Assembly: GCF_003051085.1 (NCBI RefSeq) | Contig: NZ_QAOM01000003.1 | Span: 62,001-126,000 of the forward strand | DNA length: 64,000 nucleotides | DNA from: Trichococcus patagoniensis | Lineage (GTDB): Bacteria; Bacillota; Bacilli; Lactobacillales; Aerococcaceae | Reading direction: 5' to 3' | In this document: positions 8,176 through 17,207 of the stretch, one piece after another | How the letters are laid out: every line of letters starts with the position of its first letter | Position numbering within the stretch: position 1 is the stretch's first letter | Program-made: the position numbers and the translations under genes | The notes under the pieces: generated by a model | Told to the model about the DNA's origin: nothing | The model's input: only the letters and a program-made list of their open reading frames with translations | Databases searched by the model: none

Positions 8176-9021
8176 TTATACGCCTGAATACGCGTTGAAG
8201 CCGCCATCGATTGGCAATACGACGCCGTTCACAAAACTTGCAGCTTTGTCGTCAGCCAAGAACAGCAAGCCGCCGATCAATTCATGCGGTTCGCCGAAAC
8301 GGCCCATTGGAGTGCTTCCAAGGATTTTGCCTGTACGAGGCGTTGGTGTGCCATCTTCATTGAACAACAATGCTTGGTTTTGTTTTGAAACCAAGAATCC
8401 TGGTGCGATCGCATTGACACGCAGACCCACGTGCGCAAAGTGAACAGCTAACCATTCAGTCAAGTTGGAGATGGCAGCTTTCGCGCCTGAATAAGCAACG
8501 ATTTTAGTTAATGGAGTGAATCCGTTCATGCTTGAGATGTTGATGATGTTAGCGCCTGGGCGGCCAATCATGTCTTTAGCAAAAACTTGTGTAGGCAATA
8601 CTGTACCCAAGAAGTTCAAGTTGAAGACGAATTCTATGCCGCTTTGTTCCAAGTCGAAGAACGTTTTTGTTCCTTCAGGCAAATCAGTTTCATGGTACTC
8701 GTTGTCAGTCGTTGCGCGCGGGTTGTTTCCGCCTGCTCCGTTGACCAAGATATCCACTTCGCCTAATTCAGCTACGACAGCTTCTTTAGCTGCTTGCAGA
8801 CTTGGCAATTCCAATACGTTGGCTTTGAATGCTTTAGCGATGCCGCCAGCAGCAACGATCTCGTCAGCGTATGCTTGTGCATTGTCTAAGTTTAAGTCCA
8901 AAAGAGCTACTTTTGCGCCTGCTCTGGCGAACTCTTTTGCGAAGAAAGAGCATAATACTCCGCCTGCACCTGTAACTACTACTACTTTATCGGTAAAATC
9001 ATGAACGAATGGGCTTGTCAT
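8176..9021 (-). CDS. uxuB: SDR family oxidoreductase, probable D-mannonate oxidoreductase (fructuronate reductase)
   Basis: 281 aa short-chain dehydrogenase. The nucleotide-binding stretch VVTGAGGVLCSFFA, the NGAGGNNP motif, the Ser of ISSMNGF and the Y-x-x-x-K of AYSGAKAA are present; the glycine motif deviates (GVLC in place of GxGIG), as I recall for Bacillus YjmF-type mannonate oxidoreductases. Proposed reaction: fructuronate + NADH to mannonate. It sits immediately downstream of uxuA in the hexuronate operon, which supports this role; a gluconate 5-dehydrogenase-like activity is the alternative. Non-homologous to the E. coli long-chain UxuB. Confidence 0.8.
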   Translation of the reverse strand: MTSPFVHDFTDKVVVVTGAGGVLCSFFAKEFARAGAKVALLDLNLDNAQAYADEIVAAGGIAKAFKANVLELPSLQAAKEAVVAELGEVDILVNGAGGNNPRATTDNEYHETDLPEGTKTFFDLEQSGIEFVFNLNFLGTVLPTQVFAKDMIGRPGANIINISSMNGFTPLTKIVAYSGAKAAISNLTEWLAVHFAHVGLRVNAIAPGFLVSKQNQALLFNEDGTPTPRTGKILGSTPMGRFGEPHELIGGLLFLADDKAASFVNGVVLPIDGGFNAYSGV

Positions 9022-9045
9022 GGTGATGTTCCTTCTTTCTTATTG

Positions 9046-10095
9046 TTATTGTTGAGCTTTCAAGTTTTTCTTCACTGCTTCTTCCAAACCATTCAGGTAA
9101 GTTGCACCTAACGCACGGTCATACAAACCATAACCTGGTTTACCAGTTTCTCCCCAAATCATACGGCCATGGTCTGGACGGATTGCACCTTCAAAGCCGT
9201 TTTCCACACATGCTTTAACAACTTCATACATGTCAATGGATCCCATTTCTGACAAGTGAGCAGATTCTTCGAATGAACGTCCGCCAACTAATTTCACGTT
9301 ACGTGCATGCACGAAGTTTACACGTTTTTTAGCCAGCATGTCTTTCAAGATTGCTACTGCATCATTTTTAGGATCTGAAGCGAAGGACCCTACGCATAAT
9401 GTAACGCCGTTATATTCGCTGTCGTACAATTTGATGAAACGGTTCAGTGCTTCGCCGCCTGTGATGATGCGAGGCAAGCCGAAGATGCTGTATGGAGGAT
9501 CATCAGGGTGGATAGCCATCTTCACGCCGGCTTCCTCAGCTGTAGGCATGATTGCTTTGATGAAGTATTCTAGATTTTCCCACAATTTTTCTTCATCTAC
9601 TTCTTTGTACTCATCCATCAGGGCGTTCATTCCTTCAGGAGTATAGCTTTCATCCCAACCTGGAAGTGAAAGGGTACGTGGATCCATTTTGTTGACTTCT
9701 TCTTCGTCGAAGATCAACGCGTTGGAGCCATCTGGCAATTCGTATGCCAAGTTGGAACGAGTCCAGTCAAAGATAGGCATGAAGTTGTAGCAAACTACAG
9801 GAATGCCTGCTTTGCCCAAGTTGCGCAAAGTTTCTTTGTAAGCAGCGATATATTTGTCGCGGTCTGGGCGACCGATTTTGATTGACTCGTGTACAGGAAC
9901 GGATTCGATAACAGAGATGCGCAGACCTTTTGCTTCTACGTCAGCCTTCAATTTTTCGATACGTTCCATTGGCCAAGGTTCGCCAACTGGGATATCATAA
10001 ACTGCTGTTACGATTCCTTTCATGCCAGGTATTTGGCGGATATTATCGAGTGTAACTGGATCTTCATGTCCGTACCATCTGAATGACATTTCCAT
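9046..10095 (-). CDS. uxuA: Mannonate dehydratase
   Basis: 349 aa, normal size for UxuA. Starts MEMSFRWYG like family members and keeps conserved blocks VCYNFMPIFDWTRS, MAIHPDDPP, and FVHARNV, plus the C-terminal RPDHGRMIWGE. Dehydrates D-mannonate to 2-keto-3-deoxygluconate using Mn/Fe. It lies between uxaC and the SDR gene, 24 nt and 33 nt from its neighbours, with AGAGGAAG upstream of the ATG. Confident. Confidence 0.97.
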   Translation of the reverse strand: MEMSFRWYGHEDPVTLDNIRQIPGMKGIVTAVYDIPVGEPWPMERIEKLKADVEAKGLRISVIESVPVHESIKIGRPDRDKYIAAYKETLRNLGKAGIPVVCYNFMPIFDWTRSNLAYELPDGSNALIFDEEEVNKMDPRTLSLPGWDESYTPEGMNALMDEYKEVDEEKLWENLEYFIKAIMPTAEEAGVKMAIHPDDPPYSIFGLPRIITGGEALNRFIKLYDSEYNGVTLCVGSFASDPKNDAVAILKDMLAKKRVNFVHARNVKLVGGRSFEESAHLSEMGSIDMYEVVKACVENGFEGAIRPDHGRMIWGETGKPGYGLYDRALGATYLNGLEEAVKKNLKAQQ

Positions 10096-10128
10096 TGCAA
10101 TGCACTTCCTCTTCTTTTTTTTATTTTT

Positions 10129-11544
10129 TTATTTTTTAAAATCAAAGTATTCTACAGCGTTGTTGTAGCTGATGTTCGTGATCAGCTTTTTCAATAATTT
10201 GGCATCATTCGGGATTTCTCCACGTTCCACAAGATCACCGATGAAATCACACAGGATACGGCGGAAATACTCATGACGCGTATAGGAGATAAAGCTTCTT
10301 GAATCTGTCAGCATGCCGACAAAATTCATCAATAAGCCTGCCTCGGATAAGGATTTCAATTGTTTCAGCATGCCGTACTTGGTATCGTTGAACCACCAAC
10401 CGGAACCCATTTGGACTTTGCTCTTGATGCCTTTGTCGTTCACTTGGAAGTTGGTGATTGCCGTTCCCACTAAGTCGAAATAAGTAGGATCAAGATTATA
10501 GGCGATGAATTTAGGCAGTTCATTCGTCAGATCCATAGCACCGAGGAGATTGTTCAAAGCATAGGACACGTTCGGTTGATCCTGGATGGAATCGAAACCG
10601 GCGTCCGCTCCTAAGGCAGCAAACATGCGCTTATTGTTGTTGCGGATGGCGCCGAAGTGCAATTGCATTACGAAGTCTTTGGCAGCATAGATTTTGCCCA
10701 GTTCCACCAACAAGCGTGTTTGGTATTTTGCGTAATCTGATTCAGAAATGCTGTCACCAGCGAGCGCTTTGGCGTAGATGGCTTCAATCTCTTCATCCGT
10801 GGCTTCAGCATAGTAGATTTGGGATAAGCCGTGGTCAGAAACGTTCGAACCATGATCCGCAAAATATTGGATCCGCTCTTCCATTCCTTCCAACAATTCA
10901 GCGAATGTAGCCATTTCTTTGCCGGTCGCCTCTTGCATTTTTCCGATGAACCCAGCAAACTTGGTTGCGTCTTGGATAGCGAAAGCTTCATCCGGACGGA
11001 AACCAGGAACGACTGCCACATCAAATGTCTTGTCTTCAGCGATTGCTTTGTGCCATTCCAACGTATCCGTTGGGTTATCTGTCGTGCAAATGAAGGTGAC
11101 GTTGGAATTTTTGATCAACGTGCGCGCTGTCAGCTTTTCTTCTTTCAACACGCGGTTGCATTCCGCATAGATTTCCTTCCAGTTGGCACTGGTAAGTGTT
11201 TCTTCTATATGGAAATACTTTTTCAATTCCAAGGCTGTCCAGTGGAACAATGGATTCCCTACTGCATTTTCAGCAGTGTAGGCCCATGCTTCAAATTTTT
11301 CTTCAGCAGAAGCATTCCCGGTGATTTTTTCTTCCGGAATCCCCATCGCACGCATCGCGCGCCATTTGTAATGATCGCCGCCCAACCATAGTTCCGTGAT
11401 GTTTTCGAATTCATAATCTTCAGCAATCTGTTGTGGCACCAAATGGCAGTGGTAATCGAAGATGGGCATGTTTTCCGCATATTCGTGGTAAAGTTTTTTA
11501 GCCGTTTCGGACTGTAGCATAAAGTCGTCATGAATAAATGACAT
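10129..11544 (-). CDS. uxaC: Glucuronate/galacturonate isomerase
   Basis: 471 aa from ATG 11544, which is preceded by GGAAGGGG; the longer in-frame start at 11622 overlaps the kdgA end and has no family homology. Diagnostic UxaC features include PIFDYHCHLVPQQIAED, WLGGDHYKWRAMRAMG, FICTTDNPTDTLEWH, LHFGAIRNNNKR and LTDSRSFISYTRHEYFRRILC. Catalyses D-glucuronate to D-fructuronate and D-galacturonate to D-tagaturonate. Second gene of the hexuronate operon. Confidence 0.97.
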   Translation of the reverse strand: MSFIHDDFMLQSETAKKLYHEYAENMPIFDYHCHLVPQQIAEDYEFENITELWLGGDHYKWRAMRAMGIPEEKITGNASAEEKFEAWAYTAENAVGNPLFHWTALELKKYFHIEETLTSANWKEIYAECNRVLKEEKLTARTLIKNSNVTFICTTDNPTDTLEWHKAIAEDKTFDVAVVPGFRPDEAFAIQDATKFAGFIGKMQEATGKEMATFAELLEGMEERIQYFADHGSNVSDHGLSQIYYAEATDEEIEAIYAKALAGDSISESDYAKYQTRLLVELGKIYAAKDFVMQLHFGAIRNNNKRMFAALGADAGFDSIQDQPNVSYALNNLLGAMDLTNELPKFIAYNLDPTYFDLVGTAITNFQVNDKGIKSKVQMGSGWWFNDTKYGMLKQLKSLSEAGLLMNFVGMLTDSRSFISYTRHEYFRRILCDFIGDLVERGEIPNDAKLLKKLITNISYNNAVEYFDFKK

Positions 11545-11587
11545 GTGAAGAAATCCCCTTCCGAGCTTTATTTTGAAATACGATTGA

Positions 11588-12235
11588 TTATTGTGCTTTG
11601 ATTTCTGCCAAGCGATCGGCAAATTCTTTAGCGGCAGCCGCTACACTGGCATAGCCGCCTTCTTTAAGGTTCCGTGTCAAGGCACTGCCGACACCGACTG
11701 ACCAAGCTCCATTTGCGATCCATTTGTCCATGTTCTCAATGCTTACGCCACCTGATGGCATCACGTCAACCCAAGGAATAGGACCATGAACGTCTTTGAT
11801 GAATCCAGGACCCAATAAACCACCCGGGAAAAGCTTGACTACTTCACAGCCTGTTTCCAAAGCCATTTGAATTTCTGTAACAGAACCGCATCCAGGCAAG
11901 TATGGAACAGTGTATAGGTTGCACATTCTTGAAATCTTTTCATTAAAGGAAGGGCTTACGATAAATTTCGCTCCGTTCATAATCGAAATTCTCGCAGCGA
12001 CTTCATCCAATACCGTACCTGCACCTACGACCATATCCGTGCCTGCGAATTCATCAGACAGTTTACGCATAACATTTTCAGCACCCGGTGTCGAAAATGT
12101 CACCTCGATGTTCTTGATGCCTCCTTGATAAGCTGCTTTGGAAATCTCATAACCTGCCTCTTCGGAAGCTCCGCGCACTACTGCAAACAGGTAATTCTCT
12201 TGTAATTGAGCCAGGGTATCTCTCTTGACGCTCAT
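11588..12235 (-). CDS. kdgA: 2-dehydro-3-deoxyphosphogluconate (KDPG) aldolase
   Basis: 215 aa class I aldolase. The VVRG segment with the catalytic Glu region NIEVTFSTP, the G-A-G-T-V motif, and the Schiff-base Lys in VVKLFPGG are visible, followed by PSGGVS. Cleaves KDPG to pyruvate and glyceraldehyde 3-phosphate. First gene of the leftward operon, with GGAGG 7 nt before the ATG, a canonical promoter and an operator-like palindrome upstream. The kinase making KDPG (KdgK) is not in the window. Confidence 0.96.
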   Translation of the reverse strand: MSVKRDTLAQLQENYLFAVVRGASEEAGYEISKAAYQGGIKNIEVTFSTPGAENVMRKLSDEFAGTDMVVGAGTVLDEVAARISIMNGAKFIVSPSFNEKISRMCNLYTVPYLPGCGSVTEIQMALETGCEVVKLFPGGLLGPGFIKDVHGPIPWVDVMPSGGVSIENMDKWIANGAWSVGVGSALTRNLKEGGYASVAAAAKEFADRLAEIKAQ

Positions 12236-12254
12236 TTGTCATCCTCCATTCATC

Positions 12255-12271
12255 GTTTCACATTGTGGAAC
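12255..12271. promoter_or_regulatory. Operator-like palindrome of the hexuronate operon (IclR type)
   Basis: GTTTCACATTGTGGAAC is a 17-bp near-perfect palindrome located between the kdgA promoter and the kdgA start. Related sites occur at 13389 and 13717 in the iclR-transporter intergenic region, which makes the neighbouring IclR protein the likely ligand. Downstream of the -10, it is placed for repression. Confidence 0.7.
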
Positions 12272-12292
12272 TCAGTATCATAACTTGAATTC

Positions 12293-12321
12293 ATTATAGA
12301 ATTTACCATCTTTTATGTCAA
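12293..12321 (-). promoter_or_regulatory. Sigma-A promoter of kdgA-uxaC-uxuA operon
   Basis: On the minus strand a perfect TTGACA (12316-12321) and a perfect TATAAT (12293-12298) are separated by exactly 17 nt. Such a consensus promoter fits an operon controlled by a repressor. Confidence 0.88.
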
Positions 12322-12414
12322 CGAAATTCCATCAGAAATATATAAATGATTGGCCAATTGTGAAAAAAATGTGGCGTACCCCTGAATGGCCCCAGAAAAA
12401 ATGAAAGGATATAC

Positions 12415-12462
12415 AAAAGAAACTCCCCACAAACGCATGTATCATGCGGTTCGTGGGGAGTT
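12415..12462 (-). terminator. Terminator downstream of the IclR gene
   Basis: Stem AACTCCCCAC (12421) with GTGGGGAGTT (ending 12462) and a nested CGCATG/CATGCG stem; the minus strand continues TCTTTTGT. It separates the regulator transcript from the hexuronate operon promoter. Confidence 0.75.
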
Positions 12463-12492
12463 CCTGCTGTATCGGCTTCAGATTGGAAAGGA

Positions 12493-13272
12493 TCAAAAAT
12501 GACCGAGGAAGTGTGAAATCTTTGTGGCATACTCCAAAATTTTTCCTGTATAGAAGTCTTTATCAACCATTTCGGACAACGGCAAGGAGATGCTGATCGC
12601 ACCGGCCGCAACTTCCCTTGCGCTCGAAAACGCTGCAGCGATGCAAACGATGCCTTCTTCAAACTCCTCATCGTCGAGGGCGTATCCATTCCTTCTGATT
12701 TCATCCAGCTCGTTGACGAGTTCTTCATAAGTGGTGATTGTGCGTCCGGTCTTCTGTTCCGGAACGATACTGTCCCAATATTCACGGACGGCAGCATTTT
12801 GACGGGTGCTCAGGAGCGCTTTCCCGACCGCAGTGCAATAAAGTGGCGCTTTCGTACCGATCTTTGATTGCATCCGCACGCCGCGGGACTCACCATACTT
12901 ATCGATGTACAGCACTTCATCGTTGTCTTCCACAACCAGATGCACGGTCTGTTTCGTATCATCCGACAACTGACGGATCATGCTTTTGGCCACATTCAAG
13001 AAGTCGATGTTGTGGACACGCTTATTCCCAAGATGGAACATCTTCAAAGAAATACGATATTGCTTGTTGTCAGGATTGCGGTCGATGTACCCGTTTTCCA
13101 TCAAAGAATTCACTAGACGATGGGTCGTCGCTTTGTGCAGATGGACCTTTTCGCTCAGTTCCATCAAGCTGAGGCTAGGGTAGTCCGCCAAGGTTTCCAG
13201 GATCGATAGGGCCCGATCTATCGATTGCACTTTTGTGCTTGTGCTTGTGTTTGATTCTTCTTTTTGTACCAT
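12493..13272 (-). CDS. IclR family transcriptional regulator, probable hexuronate/KDG regulator
   Basis: 259 aa. N-terminal winged helix (RALSILETLADYPSLSLMELSEKVHLHKATTHRLVNSL and NGYIDRNPDNKQYRIS) and C-terminal IclR effector domain (GTKAPLYCTAVGKALLS, GYALDDEEFEEGIVCIAAA, GAISISLPL). Encoded between the hexuronate operon and the divergent uronide transporter, it is probably their repressor responding to a uronate or KDG, as KdgR of enterobacteria does. Three similar palindromes flank it. ATG 13272 has AAAAGG upstream. An acidic, Ser/Thr-rich N-terminal extension of about 15 residues is unremarkable. Confidence 0.9.
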   Translation of the reverse strand: MVQKEESNTSTSTKVQSIDRALSILETLADYPSLSLMELSEKVHLHKATTHRLVNSLMENGYIDRNPDNKQYRISLKMFHLGNKRVHNIDFLNVAKSMIRQLSDDTKQTVHLVVEDNDEVLYIDKYGESRGVRMQSKIGTKAPLYCTAVGKALLSTRQNAAVREYWDSIVPEQKTGRTITTYEELVNELDEIRRNGYALDDEEFEEGIVCIAAAFSSAREVAAGAISISLPLSEMVDKDFYTGKILEYATKISHFLGHF

Positions 13273-13388
13273 TTTATGATCATCCTTTTCTTAATATAGT
13301 TCAAAACTTAAAAAGTCTTTGTATACCATTCCATTTTCCATACTTATCAAATCAAATATCAGTGTTTTGATTCATTGAACGGGAAACC

Positions 13389-13405
13389 GTTTCACATTAT
13401 GATAT
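13389..13405. promoter_or_regulatory. Second IclR-type operator candidate
   Basis: GTTTCACATTATGATAT shares the GTTTCACATTRTG core with the site upstream of kdgA. It lies about 120 nt before the iclR start, in the divergent intergenic region, so it may mediate autoregulation or repression of the transporter. Confidence 0.55.
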
Positions 13406-13667
13406 TATAACAAATAATATAAATGATGATAAGCCCCCTGAGTGGAATATCCATAAATATTTCATTTCCCTCAAATTTTAGGTTATTCGGGACTGACAGC
13501 ATTTGTGACTTCTTGTGGAAGTAAATGAAGTTGATTAGAAGTTGGAACGTCATTTTTTCGAAACATTCTTCTCAGGGGGGTTGCCCAAAACGCGTAAGGT
13601 TGCTGTAGGATTATGTCAAAAATTTGACAAAACTGTCTGCAAGGCTAAATATTTACGCTCATCCTCT

Positions 13668-13695
13668 TTGACTTGTATACGTTTTCTTTTATACT
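13668..13695 (+). promoter_or_regulatory. Promoter of the uronide transporter gene
   Basis: TTGACT (13668-13673), 16-nt spacer, TATACT (13690-13695). Transcription should start near 13702, about 100 nt upstream of the GPH gene. Confidence 0.7.
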
Positions 13696-13716
13696 CATAT
13701 CAGATAGAGAAAAACC

Positions 13717-13733
13717 ATTTCATATTATGATAC
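13717..13733. promoter_or_regulatory. Third IclR-type operator candidate, overlapping early transcript of transporter
   Basis: ATTTCATATTATGATAC matches the other two sites in the TTTCAYATTRTG core and is itself an imperfect palindrome. It begins about 20 nt after the transporter -10 box, a typical repressor position. Confidence 0.6.
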
Positions 13734-13799
13734 GCATTTTCTGTTATTATTTATCGGTTTTCAAATCAAAATCATTTTTTTAAGGAAGGAAGTTTAAAA

Positions 13800-15218
13800 A
13801 TGGCTCAAAATCAGGTAACCGGCGCTACAAAGCGTCCATTCGGATTCCGCGACCTACTTGGGTATTTCATGGGCGACTTCGGCTGCAATATGAGTTTCAC
13901 GCTAATCTCCAGCTACATGTTCATTTTCTACACACAATACATTGGGATTTCCTTGACCCACTATTCCATCATCATACTGATCACAAAAATCTTTGATGGC
14001 ATCAACGATCCCATCATCGGTGCAATCGTCGATCGGATGGGTGCAAATAAAAAAGGTGAGAAATTCAAGCAGTGGATTCTGCACGGTTCTCCATTCCTGG
14101 CATTAGCGGCAACCGTCATGTTCATTGATGCGGCTAACTGGTCCTATCCTGCTAAACTTGCTCTGTGTATCGGTGGGTACATCTTATGGGATGTCACCTA
14201 TACAGTCGTGAATGTTCCTTACGGCGCCCTAAGCTCCGTTATGACTTCCAAACCTTCACAACGTGCTGCTTTATCCAACGCACGTTCTTGGGGATACATC
14301 ATCGCTGGTGTTCCTCTAGGCATCCTGATTCCATTGTTTGCTTATGAACAAGTCACAAAAAACGGACAAACAGCAAGTATTTTCCGCGGCGAAAGGCTGT
14401 TCCCGATTGCAGTCATTTTGGGTATCGTTTCCATCATTGCTTTTGCGCTTCTCTATCTGAATACGGAAGAACGCATCCAGCATGTTCAGACTGAGGGTGA
14501 GGAAGTAAAATTCAATTACTTCGAGACATTAAAAGCCTTCTTCCGCAACCGTGCAATTTTAGGTATCGCTCTTGCCTCCATCGCACAAATTCTGTTCATC
14601 TTGGGCGGAACCCAATTGCATCAATTGACTTACCAGATGTACTTCGGAGATGGAACCTTGAGTTCTTACTCCATCCTGACTCAAATTATTCCACTATTTG
14701 TTGGTACTGCCCTCGGTGGTACCTTGGTCGGAAAATTGGGTAAAAAGGAATTGTCGACTTGGCCATTGATCGGATCTATCGCAGTCTACGCTTTCCTTTA
14801 CTTGGTCGAAATCAAAAATCCGATTCTTTGGATCGCGATGCAGATCATCGCAAATAGTTTTGCCTTCGGTTTGACGATCTACACTTGGGGTATGGTTGCT
14901 GACGCAATCGATTATCAAGAGTGGAAATCCGGTATCCGTAACGAAGGATCCGTATACGCTACCTATTCTATGTTGCGTAAAGTCGCACAAGGTTTCGGAC
15001 AATCGTTCGTTCCTGCAGCCATCGCCATCATGATTCCGACACTGGACGTAAAAGATGCCGCCACTTGGACGGCGGAAAACTCCTTGGCCATCCGTGATAT
15101 GGCTACCCTCTTCCCATTGATTGGTTACACCCTCGTCTTCCTCTGCTTCAAATTCATCTTCAACTTGGACAGAAAAACAGTTGCAGAGATGCAAGTCGCT
15201 CTGGGACGCGACGAATGA
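13800..15218 (+). CDS. GPH family (MFS) uronide/glycoside:cation symporter
   Basis: 472 aa, about 12 hydrophobic segments. N-terminal GYFMGDFGCNMSFTLISSYMFIFY and the loop NDPIIGAIVDRM belong to the glycoside-pentoside-hexuronide:cation symporter family (UidB, MelB, XynB, YicJ). It would import glucuronides or hexuronates with H+ or Na+. Divergent from the IclR gene, whose operator-like sites lie in its promoter. AAGGAAGGAAG precedes the ATG and a strong bidirectional terminator follows. Context rather than sequence indicates hexuronate/hexuronide as the substrate. Confidence 0.9.
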   Translation: MAQNQVTGATKRPFGFRDLLGYFMGDFGCNMSFTLISSYMFIFYTQYIGISLTHYSIIILITKIFDGINDPIIGAIVDRMGANKKGEKFKQWILHGSPFLALAATVMFIDAANWSYPAKLALCIGGYILWDVTYTVVNVPYGALSSVMTSKPSQRAALSNARSWGYIIAGVPLGILIPLFAYEQVTKNGQTASIFRGERLFPIAVILGIVSIIAFALLYLNTEERIQHVQTEGEEVKFNYFETLKAFFRNRAILGIALASIAQILFILGGTQLHQLTYQMYFGDGTLSSYSILTQIIPLFVGTALGGTLVGKLGKKELSTWPLIGSIAVYAFLYLVEIKNPILWIAMQIIANSFAFGLTIYTWGMVADAIDYQEWKSGIRNEGSVYATYSMLRKVAQGFGQSFVPAAIAIMIPTLDVKDAATWTAENSLAIRDMATLFPLIGYTLVFLCFKFIFNLDRKTVAEMQVALGRDE

Positions 15219-15236
15219 ACTGAATTTCAAAACAAC

Positions 15237-15275
15237 AAAAAAATCCGCGCCGGTAACTCCGGCGCGGATTTTTTT
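15237..15275. terminator. Bidirectional terminator between transporter and ilvD
   Basis: 13-bp GC-rich stem AAATCCGCGCCGG/CCGGCGCGGATTT with a 5-nt loop and A/T runs on both sides. It serves the convergent GPH transporter (+) and ilvD (-) transcripts. Confidence 0.9.
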
Positions 15276-15278
15276 GTT

Positions 15279-16976
15279 CTATTCGTATTCTGCAAAGATT
15301 TCTTCTGGTGTCTTCAGAACGCCGCCGGTATTGGCTGAGGTAACCAACGCAGCGTAACGTGCCAACCAGCCTGTCTTCACTTTAGGCACAAAGCGTGTCT
15401 GTTTTTTCTTTCTTTCTTCCAGCACTTCATCAGGGACGCTTACGTTGATCGTACGGTGTTCCAGGTCGATGACGATCTCGTCGCCATCTTCAATCAAGGC
15501 GATTGGTCCGCCTGAAGCTGCTTCCGGAGAAATGTGTCCGATTGCGATACCGCGAGTGGCACCTGAGAAACGGCCATCCGTGATCAGCGCAACATCGCGG
15601 CCTAAGCCACGTCCCACGATGGAAGAAGTTGGAGCCAGCATTTCCGGCATCCCGGGTCCGCCTTTAGGGCCCTCATAACGGATGACGACAACATGACCTT
15701 TTTTGACGGTGCGATTATCGATCGCTTCCACTGCCTCATCGTGGCTGCTGAAGCAAATCGCTTTTCCGACGAATTTTTTGATGTCGGCATCCACGCCGCC
15801 TACTTTGATGACGCCGCCGAAAGGAGCGATATTCCCGTTCAGGATGGACAAGCCACCGACCGGAGAATAGGCATCTTCGTATTTGTGGATGACTGCTTCA
15901 TTTTTGATTTCGTGGTCCGCAACATTTTCACGGATCGTCTTGCTTGTGACTGTGATGCGGTCCGGATGCAGGTTGCCATGTTTGATCAATTCATTCATGA
16001 TCGCCGGCACACCGCCCGCTTCATGCACATCATGCATGGAGTAAACAGATGATGGGGCAATTTTGGAAAGGTACGGAGTCGTTTCCGCAATTTCGTTGAT
16101 GCGGTTCATGTCATAGTCGATTCCGGCTTCTTTCGCCAAAGCCAACGTGTGCAGCACCGTATTCGTCGATCCTCCCATCGCCATATCCAAGGCGAAGGCA
16201 TCATCGATCGCATCAGCAGTGATGATGTCGCGCGGCTTGATGTCTTTTTCGACCAAGTCCATCAGTTTGAAGGCCGCTTCGCGGATCAGTTGTCTTCTCT
16301 CGTCACTGACTGCCAAAGCAGTACCGTTGTATGGCAATGCCAATCCCAATACTTCCATCAAACAGTTCATCGAGTTGGCGGTGAACATACCCGCACAAGA
16401 ACCGCAAGTCGGACATGCGTTTGCTTCCATGTCGAAAAACTCTTCTTCTGTCATGTTGCCTTCTTTGAAAGTTCCCACGGCTTCAAACATGGATGACAAC
16501 GTCAGCGCCTGTCCGGTAGCGGAAAGGCCAGCCTTCATCGGGCCGCCTGAGCAGAAAATAGCCGGAACATTGGTGCGGACAGCCGCCAACAGCATACCCG
16601 GTGTAATTTTGTCGCAGTTCGGGATATAGAAAACACCGTCGAACCAGTGTGCGTTGATGACCGTTTCAGCGGCATCGGCAATGATTTCGCGCGATGGCAA
16701 TGAATAGCGCATTCCGATGTGTCCCATTGCGATCCCGTCATCGACACCGATCGTGTTGAATTCAAAAGGAATCCCGCCGGCTTCACGGATCGCTTCTTTG
16801 GCGATATCGCCTAATTCTCTTAAATGCACGTGCCCAGGCACGATATCTGTATAGGAATTGCAGACAGCTATGAACGGCTTGTCCATATCCGCTTCTTCTT
16901 TGATTTGTCCAGTTGCTCTCAGCAAGGAACGATGTGGCGCTTTATCTATTCCTTTTTTGATTATATCACTACGCAT
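15279..16976 (-). CDS. ilvD: Dihydroxy-acid dehydratase
   Basis: 565 aa from ATG 16976, which has GGGGAGA upstream; the longer frame reaches into the attenuator hairpin and is not real. Conserved IlvD/Edd features include [58 protein letters not shown] (Fe-S cysteines), [24 protein letters not shown] and [11 protein letters not shown]. Dehydrates 2,3-dihydroxy-isovalerate and -methylvalerate in valine and isoleucine synthesis. It stands alone without other ilv genes. Expression is probably attenuated by the leader peptide and terminator immediately upstream. Confidence 0.97.
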   Translation of the reverse strand: MRSDIIKKGIDKAPHRSLLRATGQIKEEADMDKPFIAVCNSYTDIVPGHVHLRELGDIAKEAIREAGGIPFEFNTIGVDDGIAMGHIGMRYSLPSREIIADAAETVINAHWFDGVFYIPNCDKITPGMLLAAVRTNVPAIFCSGGPMKAGLSATGQALTLSSMFEAVGTFKEGNMTEEEFFDMEANACPTCGSCAGMFTANSMNCLMEVLGLALPYNGTALAVSDERRQLIREAAFKLMDLVEKDIKPRDIITADAIDDAFALDMAMGGSTNTVLHTLALAKEAGIDYDMNRINEIAETTPYLSKIAPSSVYSMHDVHEAGGVPAIMNELIKHGNLHPDRITVTSKTIRENVADHEIKNEAVIHKYEDAYSPVGGLSILNGNIAPFGGVIKVGGVDADIKKFVGKAICFSSHDEAVEAIDNRTVKKGHVVVIRYEGPKGGPGMPEMLAPTSSIVGRGLGRDVALITDGRFSGATRGIAIGHISPEAASGGPIALIEDGDEIVIDLEHRTINVSVPDEVLEERKKKQTRFVPKVKTGWLARYAALVTSANTGGVLKTPEEIFAEYE

Positions 16977-17007
16977 TGCTGTCTCCCCTTTTCCCCTGCA
17001 TATTAAT

Positions 17008-17106
17008 AAAAAAGAAGCCCTCATGTGATATAGGGCTTCAGCTTGCGTCGAGCCCTGATTCACTAAGAATAGGACTCAACTAATTGAATAGTTTGAATCC
17101 TAGGGC
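17008..17106 (-). promoter_or_regulatory. ilvD transcription attenuator (four-segment)
   Basis: Minus strand, 5' to 3': segment 1 GCCCTAGGATTCA (17094-17106, overlapping the leader stop codon), segment 2 TGAATCAGGGC (17052-17062), segment 3 GAAGCCCT (17032-17039) and segment 4 AGGGCTTC (17014-17021) with a U run (17008-17013). Segments 1:2 and 3:4 pair strongly; AGGGCT of segment 2 (17051-17056) can instead pair with AGCCCT of segment 3, which would block the terminator. A ribosome stalled on the Leu/Val/Ile codons would mask segment 1. This is classical ribosome-mediated attenuation. Confidence 0.85.
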
Positions 17107-17177
17107 ATAATAATGACTAATAAAGTGTTTACAGCATGGCAAGTGGCTGTATTACGTGCGTTCATTCTTCTCATCAT
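17100..17177 (-). CDS. ilvD leader peptide (branched-chain amino acid sensor)
   Basis: A 25-codon ORF from ATG 17177 with AAAGGAG 7 nt upstream, ending in TAG. Near its end it has five consecutive branched-chain codons, TTA TTA GTC ATT ATT (Leu-Leu-Val-Ile-Ile), then Met-Pro-stop. The stop overlaps attenuator segment 1. Its role would be regulatory: slow translation under branched-chain amino acid shortage lets transcription reach ilvD. Similar leader-peptide attenuation is known for the Lactococcus lactis leu-ilv operon. Confidence 0.85.
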   Translation of the reverse strand: MMRRMNARNTATCHAVNTLLVIIMP

Positions 17178-17207
17178 GCTGCAACTCCTTTCATTATCTT
17201 TTTTTAA

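Noticed and set aside
12318-12797. 159-codon minus-strand frame overlapping the IclR gene end
   Set aside because: Shadow of the IclR gene, running through its terminator and the kdgA promoter.
16977-17063. Upstream extension of ilvD to position 17063
   Set aside because: The extra 29 codons fall in the attenuator hairpin; a clear ribosome site supports ATG 16976.
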